Translations under genes and position numbers: made by a program | The notes under the pieces: generated by a model | What the model saw: only the letters and a program-made list of their open reading frames with translations | Database searches by the model: none | Told to the model about the DNA's origin: nothing | Assembly: GCA_902800215.1 (NCBI GenBank) | Contig: CADCDS010000012.1 | Span: forward strand, 34,808-98,807 | Length of the DNA: 64,000 bases | Reading direction: 5' to 3' | Source: an uncultured Bacteroidales bacterium | GTDB taxonomy: Bacteria > Bacteroidota > Bacteroidia > Bacteroidales > Paludibacteraceae | Part shown: positions 18,659-28,282 of the stretch, piece after piece | Layout of the letters: every line of letters starts with the position of its first letter | Position numbering within the stretch: position 1 is the first letter of the stretch

Positions 18659-20815
18659 TTACTCTTCCTCGGTCTGCGAAGCAGCGTATGCTGCCAACAG
18701 TTTCTCTTGTACATCTGCCGGAACGAGCTGGTAGCTGTTGAACGCCATCGTGAACGTTGCACGTCCACCGGTGAGCGAACTGAGGGTCGTAGAATACGAC
18801 GAGAGCTCTTTCAAAGGCACTTGTGCTTTGAGGCGGGTGAAGCTCTTCTCGGTCTCCATACCCATTACCATACCGCGACGGCCGTTGATATCAGACATGA
18901 CATCACCCATGATTTCCGACGGAACGAATACCTCGAGGTCATAAACCGGTTCCAATACCTTCGGGTTTGCTTCCTTGAAGGCCTGAGCGAAGGCGTTACG
19001 TCCAGCCAGACGGAAGGATATTTCGTTCGAATCAACCGGGTGCATCTTACCATCATAAATGATCACGCGTACGTCACGAGCATAAGAACCGGTGAGCGGT
19101 CCTTGCTCCATTCGATCCATGATACCCTTTACGATAGCAGGGATGAAGCGTGCATCGATCGCACCGCCGACGATGGAGTTGATGATGATGAGTTTACCAC
19201 CCCACTCGAGGTTGATCTCCTGTTGATCTTTAACGGAGATCTTGTACTCCTGGTTACCAAATTTATAAGTCTCCTTAACCGGCATACCTTCCTCGTACGG
19301 CTCAACGATGAGGTGCACCTCACCGAACTGACCGGCACCACCGGATTGTTTCTTATGGCGATAGTCTGCACGAGCAGCCTTGGTGATCGTCTCACGATAC
19401 GGGATCTTCGGTTCTATGAACTCGATCGGCATCTTATCGTTATTCTCCAGACGCCATTTGAGGGTACGGAGGTGGAACTCACCCTGACCGGAAACGATCA
19501 TTTGGCGAAGCTCTTTGGATTGCTCAACGATCCAAGTCGGGTCTTCCTCGTGCATACGGGTGAGGAGGGCAGCGAGTTTCTCGGCGTCAGACTCAGTAAC
19601 CGGCTTAATAGCACGGCGGTAACGCGGCTGCGGATAACTGATCGGCGCATATTGCAGATCGCATCCCTTTGCATTGAGGGTGTTACCCGTACGGGTATCT
19701 TTCAGTTTCACGGTTGCACCGATATCACCGGCTGCCAGTTCATCCACAGCGGTACGGATAGAACCGGCTACCTGATACAACTGCGAGATACGCTCTTTCG
19801 AGCCACGCTCCATGTTCTCCAGATCATCGCCGTTATGGATCGTTCCTTGCATTACGCGGAAGTAGTTCACCTCACCGATATGCGGTTCAACGGAAGTCTT
19901 GAAGACATAAACGCTTGTCGGCGCCTTAGCATCCGGACTGATCTTCTTACCATCTACTGTCGGATAACTGAAGTTAGCCGGCGACGGAGCCATGTTATTG
20001 AGGAAGTCCATGAGACGACGAATACCCATATCTTTGAGACCCGAGCAGCAGAGCACCGGATACATCGAACCGTCGGCATATACGCCCTTCAGACCCTGCA
20101 TAATCTCTTCGTCGGTCAGGCCTTCGCCTAAGAACTTATCGAGCAGCGTCTCATCTGCTTCAGCGGCAGCCTCGGAGAGTTGCGAACGCATTTCCTCTAC
20201 TTTGTCTGCGTATTCAGCGGGGATGTCCTTGAGTTCCGGAGCACCGCCTTCAGCCTTCCATACGAGCATCTTACCCTTCAGCACATCAATCACGGCATTG
20301 AAACCTGCACCGGCGTTTACAGGGAATTGGATAAGCGTACACTTATTGCCAAAGTTATCTTTGAGTTGGTTGAACGTGCGCTCGAAGTCTGCGTTCTCGT
20401 GGTCACACTTGTTGATGATGAAAGCCAAAGGTTTGTGTGCTTTCTCTACGAGACGGAAGTTATTTTGCGTTCCTACCTCGACACCGCCGTTAGCGCTGAG
20501 TACTACCAGCGCCGAACCGCACATCTGCAGTGCAGCAACGGTACCGCCGCAGAAGTCATCGGAACCTGCGCAGTCAATGATATTGAGTTTCTTGTTCTCG
20601 AACTCGATGTTACAAACCGTGGAGAAAACGGAATAACCGTACTCTTTCTCTACCGGGAAATAGTCGCACACGGTAGATTGTGCATCAATCGAACCGCGGC
20701 GTTTGATCACCCCGCACTCGAACAACATCGACTCCATCAGAGTCGTTTTACCGGATCCCGAGCCGCCTAACATAGCGACATTCTTGATCTCATTTGCTTG
20801 ATAAACTTTAGCCAT
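18659..20815 (-). CDS. fusA2: EF-G paralogue of the EF-G2 type with altered GTPase motifs
   Basis: The 718-residue product has all five EF-G domains but a degenerate G domain. The P loop reads GGSGSGKTTL (residues 17-26) instead of the usual AHIDAGKTT form. Switch I has YGYSV where EF-G has RGITI. The G3 motif is DCAGSDDF (81-88) in place of DTPGHVDF, so the catalytic His is Ser. G4 is NKCD. Domains II to V follow normally, with RQMIVSGQGEFHL and YRETITK. In Bacteroides thetaiotaomicron a second EF-G, EF-G2, is reported to support translation without GTP hydrolysis and to be induced on carbon starvation; this protein matches that type. It has its own promoter and is divergent from groES. Confidence 0.85.
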   Translation of the reverse strand: MAKVYQANEIKNVAMLGGSGSGKTTLMESMLFECGVIKRRGSIDAQSTVCDYFPVEKEYGYSVFSTVCNIEFENKKLNIIDCAGSDDFCGGTVAALQMCGSALVVLSANGGVEVGTQNNFRLVEKAHKPLAFIINKCDHENADFERTFNQLKDNFGNKCTLIQFPVNAGAGFNAVIDVLKGKMLVWKAEGGAPELKDIPAEYADKVEEMRSQLSEAAAEADETLLDKFLGEGLTDEEIMQGLKGVYADGSMYPVLCCSGLKDMGIRRLMDFLNNMAPSPANFSYPTVDGKKISPDAKAPTSVYVFKTSVEPHIGEVNYFRVMQGTIHNGDDLENMERGSKERISQLYQVAGSIRTAVDELAAGDIGATVKLKDTRTGNTLNAKGCDLQYAPISYPQPRYRRAIKPVTESDAEKLAALLTRMHEEDPTWIVEQSKELRQMIVSGQGEFHLRTLKWRLENNDKMPIEFIEPKIPYRETITKAARADYRHKKQSGGAGQFGEVHLIVEPYEEGMPVKETYKFGNQEYKISVKDQQEINLEWGGKLIIINSIVGGAIDARFIPAIVKGIMDRMEQGPLTGSYARDVRVIIYDGKMHPVDSNEISFRLAGRNAFAQAFKEANPKVLEPVYDLEVFVPSEIMGDVMSDINGRRGMVMGMETEKSFTRLKAQVPLKELSSYSTTLSSLTGGRATFTMAFNSYQLVPADVQEKLLAAYAASQTEEE

Positions 20816-20848
20816 AATTGTGTTATATTTGGTATTTCAAAAACGCTG

Positions 20849-20880
20849 CAAAGGTACAAAAAAAAGTTGATATACGCAAA
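20849..20880 (-). promoter_or_regulatory. Bacteroidota-type promoter of fusA2
   Basis: On the minus strand the -33 box TTTG (20877-20880) and the -7 box TACCTTTG (20849-20856) are 20 bp apart. The predicted start near 20842 gives a leader of about 27 nt. Confidence 0.85.
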
Positions 20881-20931
20881 TTTATTTTCATTTTTTTTCA
20901 TATACTGACATTTTGGCAGTATTTATCGCTT

Positions 20932-20946
20932 TGGCACAGCATTTGT
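20932..20946 (+). promoter_or_regulatory. Possible sigma-54-like promoter of groESL
   Basis: The sequence TGGCAC-AGCAT-TTGT has the -24 GG and a -12 GT exactly 10 bp apart, close to the sigma-54 pattern TGGCAC-N5-TTGC. A similar TTTGGCA lies 18 bp upstream (20912-20918). No TAnnTTTG box with the correct spacing is visible on this strand. Confidence 0.45.
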
Positions 20947-20965
20947 CATAGACAAGGTGGTGAGA

Positions 20966-21005
20966 CGTTAAACCGTTAAGCCGTTAAATTGTTAAATCGT
21001 TAAAT
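20966..21005 (+). repeat. 8-bp tandem array in the groES leader
   Basis: Five units: CGTTAAAC, CGTTAAGC, CGTTAAAT, TGTTAAAT and CGTTAAAT. The array ends 12 bp before the groES ATG. Confidence 0.9.
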
Positions 21006-21017
21006 AAAAAATATAGT

Positions 21018-21293
21018 ATGGCAAAGATTCAACCTTTAGCAGATCGTGTGCTGGTGAAACCGGCCGCTGCAGAAGAGAAGACTGTTGGTGGAATTATTAT
21101 TCCTGACAGTGCAAAAGAAAAACCGCTGCGCGGTGAAGTGCTGGCAGTAGGTAACGGGACGAAAGATGAAGAAATGGTTCTCAAAGCCGGAGATCAGGTG
21201 CTGTACGGCAAGTATGCCGGTACGGAACTGGAACTGGACGGAGAAAAGTTCCTTATTATGAGACAAAGCGACGTGTTGGCGAGAATCAGCTGA
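21018..21293 (+). CDS. groES: Co-chaperonin GroES
   Basis: This 91-residue protein is the lid of the GroEL folding chamber. It shows the family landmarks [32 protein letters not shown] (mobile loop), [10 protein letters not shown] and [26 protein letters not shown]. It lies 38 bp before groEL. The leader carries five 8-bp repeats and a possible sigma-54-like promoter. The gene is divergent from fusA2. Confidence 0.98.
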   Translation: MAKIQPLADRVLVKPAAAEEKTVGGIIIPDSAKEKPLRGEVLAVGNGTKDEEMVLKAGDQVLYGKYAGTELELDGEKFLIMRQSDVLARIS

Positions 21294-21295
21294 CG

Positions 21296-22960
<1,665 letters not shown>

Positions 22961-22980
22961 TAAAGGCTAATAGTTAAAGG

Positions 22981-23011
22981 AAAACGACACCCGAAAGGAT
23001 GTCGTTTTTTT
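22981..23011. terminator. Bidirectional terminator between groEL and dnaA
   Basis: The stem AAACGACA / TGTCGTTT is extended by CC/GG across one mismatch, with a GAAA loop, followed by T7 on the plus strand and by A-rich sequence on the other side. Confidence 0.85.
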
Positions 23012-24377
23012 AGTTCATGATCGCGTTTTCCAATTGTTGGATATGTTGGCGCAGGACTGCATCGAACTCCATCTGTTCCTTGACGATCTGTACCGAGTGC
23101 AGTACCGTTGCATGCGTTCTGCGACCCATCTTAAAGCCGATCTCGGATAAGGAGGAGTTGGTTAACTGCTTGCTTAGATACGTAGCGATATGACGGGCTT
23201 GCGTAATCTCACGGGAACGGTTCTGCGCCGTGATCGAGCGGTCGGTAATTCCGTAATGTTTGGCTACCTTCGAGATGATCATATCTACCGTAACCACCTT
23301 CGGCTGGATAGCCACAATACGGCTTACCACCTGTTCTGCCAACGCCAAGTCGATTTCCTTGTCTGTTAAGGTGGAATGCGCTAACAACGATGCGAGAATA
23401 CCTTCCAAATCCCGAACGGAGTCACGGACGTTCTGCGCGATAAAATCCACGACGTCATCACTCAAGGTAATACCATCCCGGCGCATCTTACTCAGTAAGA
23501 TATCTTTGCGCAGCTGATAGTCCGGTTTGAGGATCTCTGCCGATAAGCCCCATTTGAAACGGGTCAACAGGCGTTCCTCAAGATCCTTGAGTTCTACCGG
23601 CGGACGGTCGGAAGTCAAGATCAACTGCTTATGACTCTGCTGCAGATAGTTGAAGATGTGGAAGAAGGTATCCTGCGTACCTTTGAGTCCTGCAAAATAC
23701 TGGATATCATCCACGATCAGCACATCAACGGACTGATAGAAATTGAGGAAATCGGGGATGCGGTTACTGCGTGCGGCCTCGGAATATTGTATTTTAAAGG
23801 TATTCGCGCTCACGTACAACACGCGTGCCTGCGGATACATTGCTTTCACTTGCAGACCGATCGCATTGGCCAAGTGGGTCTTACCTACTCCGCTACCACC
23901 GTAGATGAACAAGGGGTTAAAGGCAGTGTATCCCGGTTGTTTGGCAATTGCCAGACCGGCAGTACGAGCCAACTTATTCGGTTCACCCGCCACAAAGGAA
24001 TCGAAGGTATAGACCAAGTTCAACTGCGATTCAAAATCCGTGTTCGGCTGCTGGGGCAAAGAATTGCTTTTCACCGGTGTCTGCACCCCTGCAGAGGGTA
24101 ACATTGTGGCAGCACCCGACTGCGAATCAATCAATGCCCGGTACTCGAGACGGGTACCTTGCCCGAATACGCGCACGATCGCGCTCGATAATAAAGGAAG
24201 ATAGTTCTCCTCGATGTATTCCGCTACAAACGTCGATTTGACCTGTAACACCAACTTCCCCTCTGCATACTGGAGGGGTACGATGGGAGCGAACCAAGTC
24301 TGGTACGCACTGCTTGTCATGTTATCCGCGAGGATGGTTTGACATTGAGCCCATTGTTGTTGGAGTTTTTGAGTCAT
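23010..24377 (-). CDS. dnaA: Chromosomal replication initiator DnaA
   Basis: DnaA opens the origin and loads the replicative helicase. The 455-residue product has domain I (MTQKLQQQWAQCQTILADNM, then WFAPIVPLQY), a variable linker, the AAA+ domain with Walker A GGSGVGKTHL and Walker B VLIVDDIQYF, and the domain IV helix-turn-helix with REITQARHIATYLSKQL and MGRRTHATVLHS. The frame is open up to 24479, but the promoter lies at 24420-24451, so that start is excluded. The ATG at 24377 fits domain I and gives a leader of about 36 nt; an ATG at 24401 is a second choice with a leader of only about 12 nt. Confidence 0.95.
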   Translation of the reverse strand: MTQKLQQQWAQCQTILADNMTSSAYQTWFAPIVPLQYAEGKLVLQVKSTFVAEYIEENYLPLLSSAIVRVFGQGTRLEYRALIDSQSGAATMLPSAGVQTPVKSNSLPQQPNTDFESQLNLVYTFDSFVAGEPNKLARTAGLAIAKQPGYTAFNPLFIYGGSGVGKTHLANAIGLQVKAMYPQARVLYVSANTFKIQYSEAARSNRIPDFLNFYQSVDVLIVDDIQYFAGLKGTQDTFFHIFNYLQQSHKQLILTSDRPPVELKDLEERLLTRFKWGLSAEILKPDYQLRKDILLSKMRRDGITLSDDVVDFIAQNVRDSVRDLEGILASLLAHSTLTDKEIDLALAEQVVSRIVAIQPKVVTVDMIISKVAKHYGITDRSITAQNRSREITQARHIATYLSKQLTNSSLSEIGFKMGRRTHATVLHSVQIVKEQMEFDAVLRQHIQQLENAIMN

Positions 24378-24419
24378 TTTTGAGTCTAAAAAATTCGCCA
24401 TTTTTAGCGAAAGCGAGTG

Positions 24420-24451
24420 CAAAGGTACTGCTTTTTTTTGACATACGCAAA
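24420..24451 (-). promoter_or_regulatory. Promoter of dnaA
   Basis: -33 TTTG (24448-24451) and -7 TACCTTTG (24420-24427), with a 20-bp gap. The block from TTGCGTATGTC through the -7 box is almost identical to that of the HATPase gene promoter at 61688-61719. Confidence 0.85.
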
Positions 24452-24732
24452 TTTTGCCGATTTTGCCTATATTCCCCAATTCCGTAAGTTGCCTATTTTT
24501 AGCGAGTTATACTTAAACAACTGAATAACAGCATATTACAAGAGTTTTCAACATGTAAGACACTGATTATTAGCACTTTCGACATTTGCAAGAGTAGTTT
24601 ACATTTTTTTGTTAATAAAATGCGTAACATGCGGAATTTTCGGCATGTTACGCAGGATGAAAAATATTTGCAATTTAGAAACTATACAAATTGCGAAACA
24701 TATGTTTCACGGAAAAATGCACTATAAAATGG
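24452..24732. other. AT-rich non-coding region between dnaA and the amidase gene, with several dyads
   Basis: No gene is visible here. Three dyads stand out: a 12-bp perfect inverted repeat at 24621-24654, GCAATTT/AAATTGC at 24670-24694, and the perfect 14-bp palindrome GAAACATATGTTTC at 24695-24708. TGTTAATAA at about 24610 matches a DnaA box except at one position. An origin function is possible because the region adjoins dnaA, but no cluster of good DnaA boxes is seen. Confidence 0.5.
24621..24654 (-). terminator. Probable terminator of the amidase gene
   Basis: Perfect 12-bp arms TGCGTAACATGC and GCATGTTACGCA enclose 10 bp. On the minus strand the second arm is followed by TTTTATT. A regulatory dyad is the alternative. 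Confidence 0.6.
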
Positions 24733-25821
24733 TTACATTTTCCTTTCCACCTTGATGATCCAGCAGTCGGGGAAGAGGGCCTTGAGTTCCGGCAGTTTTT
24801 GTGCGACTTTAGAGCGGTCAGGATCGGGTGCGGTGAAGTATTTGATCCATTCGCCTGCGTGTATGGTATCGCAGGTTTGTCCTTTCAAACGGGGGTCATT
24901 GGGAGCCAACTCCGCCTTGGACGCACATATCTGGATGGCGTAGAAGGTTTTTGGGGCTTCCGTAATCGGTTTTGCAGGCTGTTCTACCACCGATTCTTTT
25001 ACCGGTTCAACGGTCGGAGTTGCCGTTTGTTCCTTTAATTCCTCGGTTTTCACTACGCCTTCTTTCTTAACGGCTTCCCGATGGGTGTAGGCGGCAAAAG
25101 CATTTACCAAGGCGTTGGCCATCTGGGCGATAGAAGCCGGTTGATTCAGGTATTTCTCTTCTTCGGGATTCGAGATAAAGCCCATTTCGAAGAGGACGGA
25201 CGGACAGGCGGTCTTGAGAAGCACCAGGAAAGCCGCTTGGCGGACTCCCCTATCCTCACGGTTGAGGTGGCCGACAAATCGTTTCTGTACCTCTTCGGCA
25301 AAGAGGAGGGACTGCTCCATGTGACTGTTCTGCATGAGTTCAAACATGATATAGGAGTCAATGGAGTTGGGGTCAAAACCCTGGTAGGTCGTGTTATAAT
25401 CCGCCTCCAGTTTGATCACGGCGTTTTCTCGCATGGCGACGTCGAGGTTCTTCTCCATCTTATCCGTTCCCAGGATAAAGGTCTCCACACCACGCGGTTC
25501 CTTGCGTTCGGCGGCATTGGTATGGATGGAGAGGAAGAGATCGGCGTTGTTCTTGTTAGCGATGTCGGCACGTTTCTGGAGAGGGATGAAGACGTCTGTA
25601 GAACGGGTGTAAACCACTTTAACATCCGGGTACTGCTGACCGATCAGTTCGCCTACTTTGAGGGCTAACTTCAGGTTCAGATCTTTCTCCTTGGAAAACT
25701 TACCCGTTGCACCGGGATCATCACCTCCGTGACCAGCATCTATGACCAGAGTAAAGGTCTGCTCCGCCATCACCGGCAGGCAGCAAAACAACGCTATTAG
25801 TAGGAATATTCGCGTACGCAT
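24733..25821 (-). CDS. N-acetylmuramoyl-L-alanine amidase with a SPOR-like C-terminal domain
   Basis: This enzyme cuts the bond between MurNAc and the peptide stem in peptidoglycan. The 362-residue product has a signal peptide (MRTRIFLLIALFCCLPVMA) and an Amidase_3 domain with the zinc ligands in IDAGHGGDDPGATG and SIHTNAAE, and the catalytic Glu in VLFEMGFISNPEEE. A low-complexity Lys/Glu/Val/Pro linker follows, then a SPOR-like domain of about 70 residues (FYAIQICASKAELA, then KYFTAPDPDRSKVAQKLPEL). The longer frame to 25848 runs through the -7 box, so the start is placed at 25821. It lies between dnaA and a divergent plus-strand operon. Confidence 0.93.
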   Translation of the reverse strand: MRTRIFLLIALFCCLPVMAEQTFTLVIDAGHGGDDPGATGKFSKEKDLNLKLALKVGELIGQQYPDVKVVYTRSTDVFIPLQKRADIANKNNADLFLSIHTNAAERKEPRGVETFILGTDKMEKNLDVAMRENAVIKLEADYNTTYQGFDPNSIDSYIMFELMQNSHMEQSLLFAEEVQKRFVGHLNREDRGVRQAAFLVLLKTACPSVLFEMGFISNPEEEKYLNQPASIAQMANALVNAFAAYTHREAVKKEGVVKTEELKEQTATPTVEPVKESVVEQPAKPITEAPKTFYAIQICASKAELAPNDPRLKGQTCDTIHAGEWIKYFTAPDPDRSKVAQKLPELKALFPDCWIIKVERKM

Positions 25822-25845
25822 ATAAGTCAAAATCCAAATCGGCTG

Positions 25846-25877
25846 CAAAGGTACAAAAAATATGCCACATATGCAAA
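25846..25877 (-). promoter_or_regulatory. Promoter of the amidase gene
   Basis: -33 TTTG (25874-25877) and -7 TACCTTTG (25846-25853), with a 20-bp gap. It is followed by CAGCCGATTT, which is also found after several other -7 boxes here. The predicted leader is about 18 nt. Confidence 0.85.
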
Positions 25878-25924
25878 TTTTGAGGAAGGATTTTATGGGA
25901 ATTTTTCATAAAAAGTACATTTTA

Positions 25925-25956
25925 TTTGCATATATGCAAAAATTTTTGTAATTTTG
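25925..25956 (+). promoter_or_regulatory. Promoter of the six-repeat protein operon
   Basis: -33 TTTG (25925-25928) and -7 TAATTTTG (25949-25956), with a 20-bp gap. The -33 box lies in a perfect 16-bp palindrome TTTGCATATATGCAAA. The predicted start near 25963 is only about 3 nt before the ATG. Confidence 0.85.
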
Positions 25957-25965
25957 CAGCCGATT

Positions 25966-26430
25966 ATGAGTAAATTAAGACACATAGCGGCAGTTGTACT
26001 ATTATTAATAGGAGTGACAAGTATGGCACAGACGTATCTCTATCGCGGAAAATCCAATTACAGCAGCGATATACTGTACACCTTCGACGGACAGTATATT
26101 TATCACGGGAAATCGACTTACACAAGCGATATTTTATATAGTTGGAACGGGCAGTACGTATATAAGGGTACGTCCAATTACACGAGTGATATCCTCTATT
26201 CCTGGGACGGAAAGTACCTCTATAAGGGGAAATCGAATTACAGCAGCGATATATTGCTGACTTTTGACGGACAATATATTTACAGGGGCAAATCGACTTA
26301 CAGCAGCGATATTCTTTATACCGTCAGCAGAGGATACCTCTACCGAGGTAAATCGACGTACACCAGCGATATACTCTTCTCGTTTGACGGGATTATTCCG
26401 ATACCGCTTTTAATTATGATGATGCAATGA
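25966..26430 (+). CDS. Secreted protein made of six 20-residue repeats
   Basis: The 154-residue product has a signal peptide (MSKLRHIAAVVLLLIGVTSM, cleaved near AQT), six consecutive 20-residue repeats and a short hydrophobic end (IIPIPLLIMMMQ). The repeat consensus is YxYxGKSxYxSDILYxxDGQ. Regular aromatic and Gly spacing suggests a closed all-beta solenoid or flower-like fold, as in the small Bacteroidota beta-flower families, but I do not recognise the family and assign no function. The frame opens at a TTG at 25954 inside the promoter; the ATG at 25966 is the real start. It is first in an eight-gene operon and shares an ATGA overlap with the TPR gene. Confidence 0.8.
   Translation: MSKLRHIAAVVLLLIGVTSMAQTYLYRGKSNYSSDILYTFDGQYIYHGKSTYTSDILYSWNGQYVYKGTSNYTSDILYSWDGKYLYKGKSNYSSDILLTFDGQYIYRGKSTYSSDILYTVSRGYLYRGKSTYTSDILFSFDGIIPIPLLIMMMQ
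26035..26394 (+). repeat. Six tandem 60-bp coding repeats
   Basis: Six in-frame units of 60 bp encode the repeats of the secreted protein. Variation between units is mostly at positions 3, 8, 10 and 16-19 of the 20-residue unit. Confidence 0.9.
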
Positions 26431-27134
26431 AAAAGATTCTTTTTTTGCTGTTGGCTGTTGGCTATTGGCCTTTGGCTTTTGCACAAGAGACAGGTGATGC
26501 ATATGCCGATCGGTTTAACGAGCATCTGAATGCGGGACTGCAGTCGAGCATCACGATGTCGGTGGAGTTACCGCTGTATGCTTACAACACCCAGGTGCTC
26601 ACGCTGCAAGACACGACGACCGGTGGGCCGGCAGGCTTTGTGTATCAAGGCTACTTTATTACGGATTCGGCGCAAGTGGACTCGGCGGTGATGACGTTGC
26701 AGGAAGGTATCCGGAAGTTTCCGAATCGTCTGGACCTGTATTTCGGTTTGGCAGCTACGTACCTGTATACCGACCAACCGGATAAGATGATCGGCATCGT
26801 AGAAAAAGCGATGAAGCAGGAGAAGAAGAACAAAGGCAATTGGTTATGGTCCGAAGACGAGATCTTACCGGACGTGACAGATTATATGTACGAACGGGTA
26901 CAGGAAGATTTTGCACGGTTCTGGGAAGCGGAAGACTTGGAGCGCACCGAACGTGTGGCGAAGATGGCCGTGAAATACTATCCGAAACGTGCAGAATACT
27001 GGAATAACATGGGTGCCGTGACGATGTGGAAGAACGACAAGAAGAAAGCGATGAAGTATTTCAAAAAGGCACTCAAGTTGAACCCGGATGACGAACTCAT
27101 CAAAGCAAATATCGAATATATCCAATCATTATGA
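26427..27134 (+). CDS. Periplasmic TPR-repeat protein
   Basis: The 235-residue product has a signal peptide (MKKILFLLLAVGYWPLAFAQ), part of which is encoded by a 7-bp tandem array. The mature part is helical, with TPR-like units at about residues 85-115 (FPNRLDLYFGLAATYLYTDQ) and 185-225 (AEYWNNMGAVTMWKNDKKKA, MKYFKKALKLNPDDE). TPRs bind protein partners. It overlaps the repeat protein and prfB by 4 bp each (ATGA), so it is translated with both. No specific role can be named. Confidence 0.8.
   Translation: MKKILFLLLAVGYWPLAFAQETGDAYADRFNEHLNAGLQSSITMSVELPLYAYNTQVLTLQDTTTGGPAGFVYQGYFITDSAQVDSAVMTLQEGIRKFPNRLDLYFGLAATYLYTDQPDKMIGIVEKAMKQEKKNKGNWLWSEDEILPDVTDYMYERVQEDFARFWEAEDLERTERVAKMAVKYYPKRAEYWNNMGAVTMWKNDKKKAMKYFKKALKLNPDDELIKANIEYIQSL
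26451..26482 (+). repeat. 7-bp tandem array encoding a signal peptide core
   Basis: Units TTGGCTG, TTGGCTA, TTGGCCT, TTGGCTT and TTGC. They encode the hydrophobic core and cleavage region of the TPR protein signal peptide. Confidence 0.85.
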
Positions 27135-28237
27135 TAACAATAGAACAATTAAAAGACGTACAACAACGTGCAGACAAGCTGAAGGCGTACTTGCAGATCG
27201 ACGAGAAGCGTATTCAGTTGGAGGAAGAGGAGTTGCACACGCAGGCACCGGGATTCTGGGATGATGCCAAAGCTGCCGAGGCGCAGATGCGCAAGGTGAA
27301 AGGTATCAAGCGCTGGATCGAGGGATATGAAGGTGTTCGTGCCGCAACGGAAGAGTTAGCACTCAGTTTTGAGTATTACAAAGAGGAGTTAGTGACCGAG
27401 GAAGAGGTGGATGCCGCTTACGCGAAGGCCTTGAACGAGGTGGAGGATCTGGAGATGAAGAACATGCTTTCGCATGAGGAAGACCAGATGCCGGCAGTGC
27501 TGAAGATCGTGTCGGGGGCAGGTGGTACCGAGGCGCAAGACTGGGCAGAACAATTGATGCGTATGTACATGCGGTACTGCGAGAAGCACGATTATAAGGT
27601 GACGATCGAGAACCTGCAGGAAGGCGATGAAGCCGGTATCAAGACCGTGACGTTCAATATCGAAGGCGACATGGCTTACGGATACCTCAAATCCGAAAAC
27701 GGTGTGCATCGTCTGGTACGTGTGAGTCCGTATAACGCGCAGGGTAAACGAATGACTTCGTTTGCGTCGGTGTTCGTGGTGCCTTTGATCGACGATACGA
27801 TTGAGGTGGAGGTCAACCCGGCGGGTATCAGTTGGGATACCTTCCGCAGCTCGGGTGCCGGAGGTCAGAACGTCAACAAAGTCGAGTCCGGTGTGCGGTT
27901 ACATTATAAGTTCGTGAACCCGTTAACGGGTCAGCCGGATGAGATCGTGATTGAGAACACCGAGACGCGTGACCAGCCGAAGAACCGTGAGAATGCCTTG
28001 CGGCACTTGCGGAGTCAGTTGTACGAGTTGGAGTTGGAGAAACGGCGTCAGGCACAGGCGAAGGTGGAAGCAGGGAAGAAGAAGATCGAATGGGGTTCGC
28101 AGATCCGTTCGTATGTCTTCGATGACCGCCGTGTGAAGGACCACCGCACCAATTATCAGACGAGTAATGTCAATGCCGTGATGGATGGCGATATTGACGC
28201 GTTTATTAAAGCGTACCTGATGGAATTTCCCGAGTGA
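27131..28237 (+). CDS. prfB: Peptide chain release factor 2
   Basis: RF2 ends translation at UGA and UAA codons. The 368-residue product has the GGQ loop (SSGAGGQNVNKVESGVRL) that drives peptide release, and the anticodon-like region VHRLVRVSPYNAQGKR, with SPY at the place of the SPF tripeptide of E. coli RF2. The C-terminus contains WGSQIRSYVFDDRRVKDHRT. The frame is continuous through the segment KLKAYLQIDEK, where many bacteria have a programmed +1 frameshift at UGA, so no autoregulatory frameshift is present. The start overlaps the TPR gene by 4 bp. Confidence 0.96.
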   Translation: MITIEQLKDVQQRADKLKAYLQIDEKRIQLEEEELHTQAPGFWDDAKAAEAQMRKVKGIKRWIEGYEGVRAATEELALSFEYYKEELVTEEEVDAAYAKALNEVEDLEMKNMLSHEEDQMPAVLKIVSGAGGTEAQDWAEQLMRMYMRYCEKHDYKVTIENLQEGDEAGIKTVTFNIEGDMAYGYLKSENGVHRLVRVSPYNAQGKRMTSFASVFVVPLIDDTIEVEVNPAGISWDTFRSSGAGGQNVNKVESGVRLHYKFVNPLTGQPDEIVIENTETRDQPKNRENALRHLRSQLYELELEKRRQAQAKVEAGKKKIEWGSQIRSYVFDDRRVKDHRTNYQTSNVNAVMDGDIDAFIKAYLMEFPE

Positions 28238-28242
28238 AATTC

Positions 28243-28282
28243 CGTTAAAACGTTAAATTGTTAAAACGTTAAATTGTTATGT
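28243..28282 (+). repeat. 8-bp tandem array ending in a start codon
   Basis: Units CGTTAAAA, CGTTAAAT, TGTTAAAA, CGTTAAAT and TGTTATGT. The ATG of the C1 peptidase gene is in the last unit. Confidence 0.9.

Noticed and set aside
18707-20131. A plus-strand open frame of 474 codons opposite fusA2
   Set aside because: It is a shadow of a well-conserved EF-G gene, with no domain of its own.
24380-24479. The longest possible dnaA start at 24479
   Set aside because: It lies upstream of the -33/-7 pair at 24420-24451, so it would not be transcribed from this promoter, and the extra residues are not DnaA-like.
26035-26394. Regular 60-bp repeats that could suggest a CRISPR-like array
   Set aside because: The units are in-frame coding repeats without variable spacers, and there are no cas genes.
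27190-27230. A programmed frameshift in prfB
   Set aside because: The frame is continuous through the place where other RF2 genes carry an in-frame UGA, and no Shine-Dalgarno-like stimulator is seen.
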